Assembly: GCA_963978895.1 (NCBI GenBank)
Contig: OZ022241.1
Coordinates: 20,662,073-20,726,072, forward strand
DNA length: 64,000 nt
Source: Erpobdella octoculata
Lineage: Eukaryota; Annelida; Clitellata; Hirudinida; Erpobdellidae
Reading direction: 5' to 3'
Positions 59,401-64,000 of this stretch are shown here, in pieces. A program made the translations under genes and the position numbers. Position 1 is the stretch's first letter. Every line of letters begins with the position of its first letter. Below the pieces are notes generated by a model. It was not told where the DNA came from. It did not search any database and saw only the letters and a list, made by a program, of their open reading frames with translations.

Positions 59401-59903
59401 CGCAGCTAAATTGCCCAAAGAGAACCCTCACGGAAGGAGAGAATGTTTTCCATGCGGCGAACGACTGGAGGGTCTCTGCCGATCTGAAAACGAAAAAGTG
59501 CTTCCCAGTTTCAATAAAGGAAAGTGGAAAAAGGCCAGACATAGTTGTTTTTTCGAGTCTGGCCAAGACATTTCTTCTCATCGAGTTGACAGTGCCTTGG
59601 GAAAGCAACATGGAGGCCAGTAACATCATGAAATCAAAAAAATACAGAGAATTGGTGTTGGATTTGGAAGCAAATGGCTCAAGAGCTGAGCTTTTTGCTG
59701 TTGAAGTCGGAGCACGCGGTTTGGTTGGTAAATCTTTGCTAAAGTTGCTGCGGGCCCTGGGAATGTCTAACAGAGAGCGGACCCGTGCAATTAAACAGAT
59801 TTCTGAAGCAGCAGAATCGGCTTCATTCTGGATTTGGTCTCAAAGAGAGAAAAAAGAAGATTTTCCAAATTTAGAAGCCGCTCTCTCCGCTCCGCAAGAA
59901 TAG
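56418..59903 (+). pseudogene. R2-like polyprotein of copy C with two in-frame stops
   Basis: One frame of about 1161 codons interrupted only by TGA at 58917-58919 and TAG near 58965. N-terminal CCHC finger CVCGRGFATSRGMMVHRTKM-GC, basic linker, RT with RNRST-PGPNGVPY (written KNRSTPGPNGVPY here), FRPISLLNVEGK, WLDLANAYG and the catalytic FMDDTT, zinc knuckle CQLCGQSQSLIHILSC, and endonuclease RPDIVVFS...IELTVPWESNMEAS. It aligns end to end with copy B. The two nonsense codons lie between RT and endonuclease, so it could at most make a finger-RT product. Confidence 0.92.
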
Positions 59904-60147
59904 AATTGCTTCGTCTTTGTTTACGTGGCGATATTAAGTACCGCTACGAGAGCGAAGCCGTTATGTCGTCGAAGGTTTTCTCACTTGAGTAGTCTGAATT
60001 TCTTTAACGTCGCGAGTTTATTTGCATGATAAATATCTGCCACGATGCAAGGAATGATAGAAATTCGATGTCGGAAAAGAACAAAGACATTTTCTGCCGG
60101 AGGACGTTCGTCCGTCGAACGTGGCTCGCCACCCTTAGAACGTCAAG

Positions 60148-60231
60148 AAATTAAAGAGCCGAAACGTTTGCTCGAGGGGGGGTTTTCTTCTGATGACCTC
60201 CACAGAAAAGCTCTTCAGGAGTGCACACACA
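60148..60231 (+). repeat. Terminal direct repeat of copy C, 3' copy
   Basis: End of the element. Contains GAGCCGAAACG and TTCTGATGACC, matching positions in copies A and B, then gtgcacacac and CATA repeats. Confidence 0.9.
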
Positions 60232-60319
60232 CACATACATACATACATACATACATACATACATACATACATACATACATACATACATACATACATACAT
60301 ACATACATACATACATACA
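60232..60319. repeat. (CATA)n microsatellite
   Basis: Perfect tetranucleotide array on the 3' side of copy C. Confidence 0.97.
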
Positions 60320-60370
60320 CACATATAAACATTCATTTTTATATATATAGATTGAATTATATATATATAT

Positions 60371-61190
60371 ACAAGATCGAACGCAAACAAAGATATTTTA
60401 CAAGAGCTTTTCCCGACCTAAGAAAATTACCGTACAATATCAGACTCAAACGTCTTGGGCTCATGCCTCTGGAACATCGCCGCTTGATAAATGACCTCTG
60501 TTTTTGTTACAATATCATACATGGTTTTGCCAACTGTAAAATAACAGGCTTCCCAGAATTTACCCAGAGTACACGCACTCGTGGCCATTTACTTCGTCTG
60601 CGGCAGGAGAGGTGTTCCAGAGACATCAGGAAACATTTCTTTACAAATAGAGTGATAAACCCATGGAACTCGCTCCCACCAGAAATGATAAACTCTTTAA
60701 CCTTTTCCCGTTTCAAGTCCTGTCTCCTGACCCACAACTTAGCCAGGTTTCTCGTCAACAGCTAACAATCCTGTCGGAGATGGAGGTCAACAACACTGAA
60801 CTTCTCATATCTACAGAGTTTCTTCTTTTTGATGGGCATTACAGTGGAAAACATTTGGGGAATTATTCCTGATCTACCCTAATCTACCCTACATTACATT
60901 CTCAATTGCTCCTCGCCTTTGTTTTGTGCCTAAACTTTAAAGTTGAACCGTCATTTTGCGTCTCCTTACATGGCATTCTCAATTGCTCATCGCCTTTGTT
61001 TTTTTGCTTGAACTCTGAGGTTGAACCGTCACTTTGCGTCTCCTTTCTGTTTCTTTTTCTTTCACTTTTGTTTTCTTTTTTTTTGAATGCACAATCACAT
61101 TTCTGTTTTGTTTATATTGATATCCAAATGGTGTAAGTGGCCGTTGGCCCTGCTATTTGACGACGTAATAATAAATAAATAAATAAATAT
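60371..61190 (+). pseudogene. 5'-truncated LINE, C-terminal RT fragment
   Basis: Open frame to 60765 with RKQRYFTRAFPDLRKLPYNI, LKRLGLMPLEHRRLINDLCF and FFTNRVINPWNSLPPEMINS. It is the post-RT region of a CR1/Jockey-type LINE, related to 20575-21852. The 3' UTR contains a ~75-bp tandem duplication (60898-61045, caattgctc.tcgcctttg) and ends in an aataaataaataaata tail. Confidence 0.8.
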
Positions 61191-61440
61191 ATGCATTTCT
61201 ATCTGTTGCATTTTCCTATGAAAAGGACATAATTGCACCTCTTTGTTTTTCCATTATAATTTTTTAAAATAATTTAAAAAAAATATTTTAAATAGCCTAC
61301 AACCTCAGACCTACCAAATGTAAACAAAAAATTTCATAAAAATCGGTTCAGCCGTTTCGGAGGAGTTTGAAGTCAAACACTATGACACGAGATTAATATA
61401 TAACGTTGTTTTGCCTTATAAATTATCTTGGTTTTCTTTT
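61191..61440. repeat. Dispersed repeat remnant
   Basis: Ends with aaaaatcggttcagccgttt and acacgagattaatatataac, a phrase common at the ends of old repeats in invertebrate genomes. Class not determined. Confidence 0.4.
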
Positions 61441-61497
61441 TAAAAGTTTAATGTAGAAAATTACGACAATTTAAAAAAATCATTTTATTTGAACGAT

Positions 61498-61772
61498 TCA
61501 TCAGAGGACTGTTCATCGAGGACTATTCATCAAGGGACTATTCATCAAAGGACTATTCATCAAGAGGCTGTTCATCATAAGGACTGTTCATCATAAGGAC
61601 TGTTCATCATAAGGACTGTTCATCATAAGAACTGTTCATCATAAGGACTGTTCATCATAAGGACTGTTCATCATAAGGACTGTTCATCATAAGGACTGTT
61701 CATCATAAGGACTGTTCATCATAAGGACTGTTCATCTAATGTCTATTCATCCAGCGGACTATTCATCAAAAA
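61498..61772 (+). repeat. 16-bp minisatellite
   Basis: tcatcataaggactgt repeated about nine times perfectly, flanked by diverged 14-16-bp versions (tcatcaaaggactat, tcatccagcggactat). Confidence 0.95.
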
Positions 61773-61891
61773 AAGTTAATAAAATTGTTTAAGATGTTAT
61801 TTTCAACCAAAATATGTTACCAACATGTGGAGTAATTTATATCAAATTTACAGTGCTACTGTGCTTGCATCCAAACATTTTATAATAGAAC

Positions 61892-62070
61892 TAGCGAGGT
61901 ACCTTGTGTTGCCTGGGGTTTTTAGAGGTTTTTCGATCGTTTTTCTCTCTCGCTCCCATTTCCTTCCCCGCTTGCTCTCACGCTCCCGGTCGCTCTCTTC
62001 TCCCGCTCCCAGTTGCCTTACCGCTCCCGATCACTTTCCTGCTCCCGGTCACAGCACCAGCAAAACTAAA
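61892..62070 (-). mobile_element. Helitron-like terminus
   Basis: Minus strand ends ccccaggcaacacaagg..cctcgCTAG, with the hairpin mutated in both arms, followed inward by aacctctaaaaa and the cgctcccg minisatellite. Confidence 0.5.
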
Positions 62071-62290
62071 TTTGACTGTTTTCGTAAACCGTAAATGTAC
62101 ACATTCACCAAAGGCCACAAACACATCAAAGCATCACGCATGCCCGCTATATCAAATCTGCCATCGGTCGTTTAACCCCAAGGGGCCACGCTTCAAAGAC
62201 ACTTATGCCTCGAGCAATCAACAAGTTTGTAGAAGACATGGTTGTAATAAAACCACTGGACAAGAAATAACGTCAAGATCTTAAGATCAA
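62071..62290 (+). other. Unassigned coding-like fragment
   Basis: One plus frame reads RPQTHQSITHARYIKSAIGR then LTPRGHASKTLMPRAINKFV and EDMVVIKPLDKK, which looks protein-like, but I recognise no family. No start or context. Confidence 0.2.
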
Positions 62291-62561
62291 ACGAGTGTAA
62301 ACGTAGAGGATTATGCTTTCTAGCGATTCGTAACGTTAAAGTCGAAGTTATTTATAACACAATATTTCTCGAATTTGTTTTAACTTTATTATTCTTCGTT
62401 GAATATAATCTTTTACTTGACTCAAAAACTGAATTATTTCACTTTGTAGAATTTCACACGGTTCTAACAAATCTTTTGATAATTAAAATTTCTCTTCCTC
62501 AAAAACATATTACTTCTTTTAATGAAGACCCCTAATAGGAAAAAGATAAATAACAATTATA

Positions 62562-62790
62562 TATATATATACATATATATACATATACATATATATATAC
62601 ATACATATATATATACACATATATATACCCATACATTCATATAAATATATACATTCAAACAAATAACAATTATATATATATACATACATATATACATATA
62701 CATACATATATATATATACATATATATACCCATACATTCACATATATATATATACATTCAAACATATATATATATATATATATATATCAA
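62562..62790. repeat. (TA)n/(CATA)n mixed microsatellite
   Basis: TA and catata repeats with a ~110-bp internal duplication (both halves contain acatatatatacccatacattca). Confidence 0.9.
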
Positions 62791-62956
62791 TTATAAAAAA
62801 ATTATAAGCACACACAATGTCACAAGAGCACAAATATACATATATACATATAAATGACTATTGTTTAAACATATCCAATCATTATAAAAGGCACACATAA
62901 TAATAAAATAAACAAATATCACGAAAATACGTAAGATGAACCATCTTCATCTTACA
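62791..62956 (-). repeat. Start of the 3' LTR of Gypsy 4
   Basis: On the minus strand a polypurine tract gaagaggggggata is followed by TGTAAGATGAAGATGGTTCA, whose first 25 bases form a perfect 10-bp hairpin. The far end of the LTR is not defined; it probably reaches the microsatellite. Confidence 0.55.
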
Positions 62957-64000
62957 TATCCCCCCTCTTCGAAAAAAGGAACGCGTCAGCGTTTCTGATT
63001 TCATCGTCACTCCCTTGACGACTAAGAAAGTCAGCACCGATGTTTTCCTTGCCTTTGATGTAGTTTACTTTAAACTTATTCTCAATCTCTATCTCTCTGC
63101 GTCTTGTGTCAACAGGGCGGGCGTCTCCGAAGATTGCCGAATTCAACTTTACATCTTTCCCCCACCCCTCCATTTTGGCCTCTAGGCAGAAGATTGAGCC
63201 TTGGTCTTTCTTTTGGCGGATTCAAAGCTTAAACTTTTGCCTCAACTTTATTTCCCAACTTTGAAGTGGCACACGTGTTTTTTTTCTTGCTTTGATACAG
63301 CTCCTAGTTAGCCGACGTTTTTCTATAATTTGCCCGATCATTTCTCTGAGTGCTGTCGTAGTTAGGAGTGGGTTTCTGTGGTTTCCAGCCAAAGCGTTTC
63401 CCTGCAGCCATTGCATCCAAACTTCTTACTCCATCAACATTTCCCAGCACCAGATCGCAAAGTAGGTTTTTTATGCACACAATTTCTCTGATTCCTCTGA
63501 TTCCTCTGAACCAGTCTGTTTTGATTTTTACCACTGCTGTTGGAGCTACCCGAACTGTGCCGTCGATCAAAACACAGGGTCTTGTTTTTCCGGTCATCTG
63601 ACGCGGGTGCACTAATGATTCCTTTACCATTATGGCAGTACAGCCAGTGTCCCTCAAAACTTTTACCGGTTTTCTGTTCACAGCTTTTCTCCTGAGTGAA
63701 AACAACCATCCGCTATTACCGGTGAAACGCAGCCACATTTTAATTGGACCTCATTCATTTTACCTTTCATCACCATGGCCGCGCATGAATTCACTACTCC
63801 AGAATCTTTGCATGGTGGTGTCATGGTGGCGCTACGCGCTTGGCACATGACTGGAGTTGCTTGAGTGCCTTGCCTGCAGTCCCTCGCCAAATGTCCAACT
63901 TGATGACAGTCCTTTGCCATGCCATATGGCCCAGCTTATTGCAATTGTAGCAGCGTGGTCCACCCATTCCCGAGTCAATGTCTGATTGACCACGATTTCC
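62957..64000 (-). pseudogene. Gypsy 4 gag-pol remnant, internally deleted, runs off the window
   Basis: From the right edge leftward on the minus strand: CCHC knuckles (CYNCNKLGHMA, then DCHQVGHLARDC after a shift near 63920), protease with VLRDTGCTAIMVKESLV and LCDLVLGNVDGV, a Lys/Arg-rich tail, and then, without any RT, the end of RNase H (FKVNYIKGKENIGADFLSRQ) and the polypurine tract. RT and integrase are deleted, so the copy is non-autonomous. The 5' part lies outside the window. Confidence 0.75.

Larger units (their letters stand above)
56253..60231 (+). mobile_element. R2-like non-LTR retrotransposon copy C, full length, in (CATA)n
   Basis: Same architecture as copy B: microsatellite, an 84-bp tag identical to its own 3' end (56253-56336), leader TTTTTGAGGC, five ~21-bp repeats, long ORF, 3' UTR (59904-60231), microsatellite. 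Sense strand reads toward CATA on the right; copy B read in sense is likewise followed by ATAC repeats, so all copies have the same orientation relative to the array. Confidence 0.88.

Noticed and set aside
60148..60231. GAAAC and CTGATGA in the 3' end of the R2-like element as a circularly permuted hammerhead
   Set aside because: The segments that should form stem II (before GAAA and after CTGATGA) are not complementary in any of copies A, B or C.

Overview
The window looks like a repeat-saturated piece of a metazoan, probably invertebrate, nuclear genome. It is AT-rich, carries very long (TA)n, (TATG)n and (GT)n microsatellites and an interstitial TTAGGG block, and is filled with nested retroelements and decayed DNA elements. 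I see no bacterial operon, rRNA, tRNA or CRISPR array. The only candidate host gene is a set of exons at about 26.5-31.8 kb, resembling a proline-rich YxxM phosphotyrosine adaptor (PIK3AP1/BANK1/Dof-like, low confidence). I cannot name the species.

Layout. 0-4 kb: pieces of a Penelope-like element (PLE) with hammerhead-ribozyme cores, next to (TA)n, then a Helitron-like repeat. 4-12.2 kb: (TATG)n arrays holding two non-LTR retrotransposons of the R2-like class (restriction-like endonuclease). Copy A is 5'-truncated; copy B is full length with an intact 1146-codon ORF. 13.5-17.8 kb: complete Gypsy LTR element with identical 128-bp LTRs and a 5-bp target duplication. 18.3-20.5 kb: PLE copies in inverted arrangement with three hammerhead cores. 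20.6-21.9 kb: 5'-truncated LINE. 22.2-25.2 kb: nearly complete PLE (RT plus GIY-YIG) on the minus strand. 26.5-31.8 kb: putative host exons, with an inverted-repeat element carrying a decayed gene in the largest intron. 33-38 kb: hAT-like pseudogene, foldbacks and short repeats. 38.3-40 kb: more PLE ends. 40-46.3 kb: second Gypsy (minus) broken by a LINE and a SINE-like insert. 46.5-48.7 kb: related non-autonomous LTR element (plus) whose ORF keeps a Gag SAP-like head fused to an expanded CKDVQDEP repeat. 48.7-50.1 kb: (GT)n and a G-rich/telomere-repeat cassette. 50.2-54.7 kb: APE-type LINE split by a hAT element. 55.4-60.3 kb: Helitron-like repeat, (CATA)n and a third R2-like element, copy C. 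60.4-64 kb: LINE tail, minisatellite, Helitron-like fragment and a deleted Gypsy.

The most notable system is the R2-like family. All three copies lie inside (TATG/CATA)n arrays. Both full-length copies begin with a perfect copy of their own last 50 bp (B) or 84 bp (C), followed by five ~21-bp tandem repeats ahead of the ORF. This fits either HeT-A-like tags copied from an upstream neighbour or end-to-end template jumping. A second theme is the PLE family, which places hammerhead ribozymes with palindromic, loopless stem III beside (TA)n tracts, often in inverted pairs.
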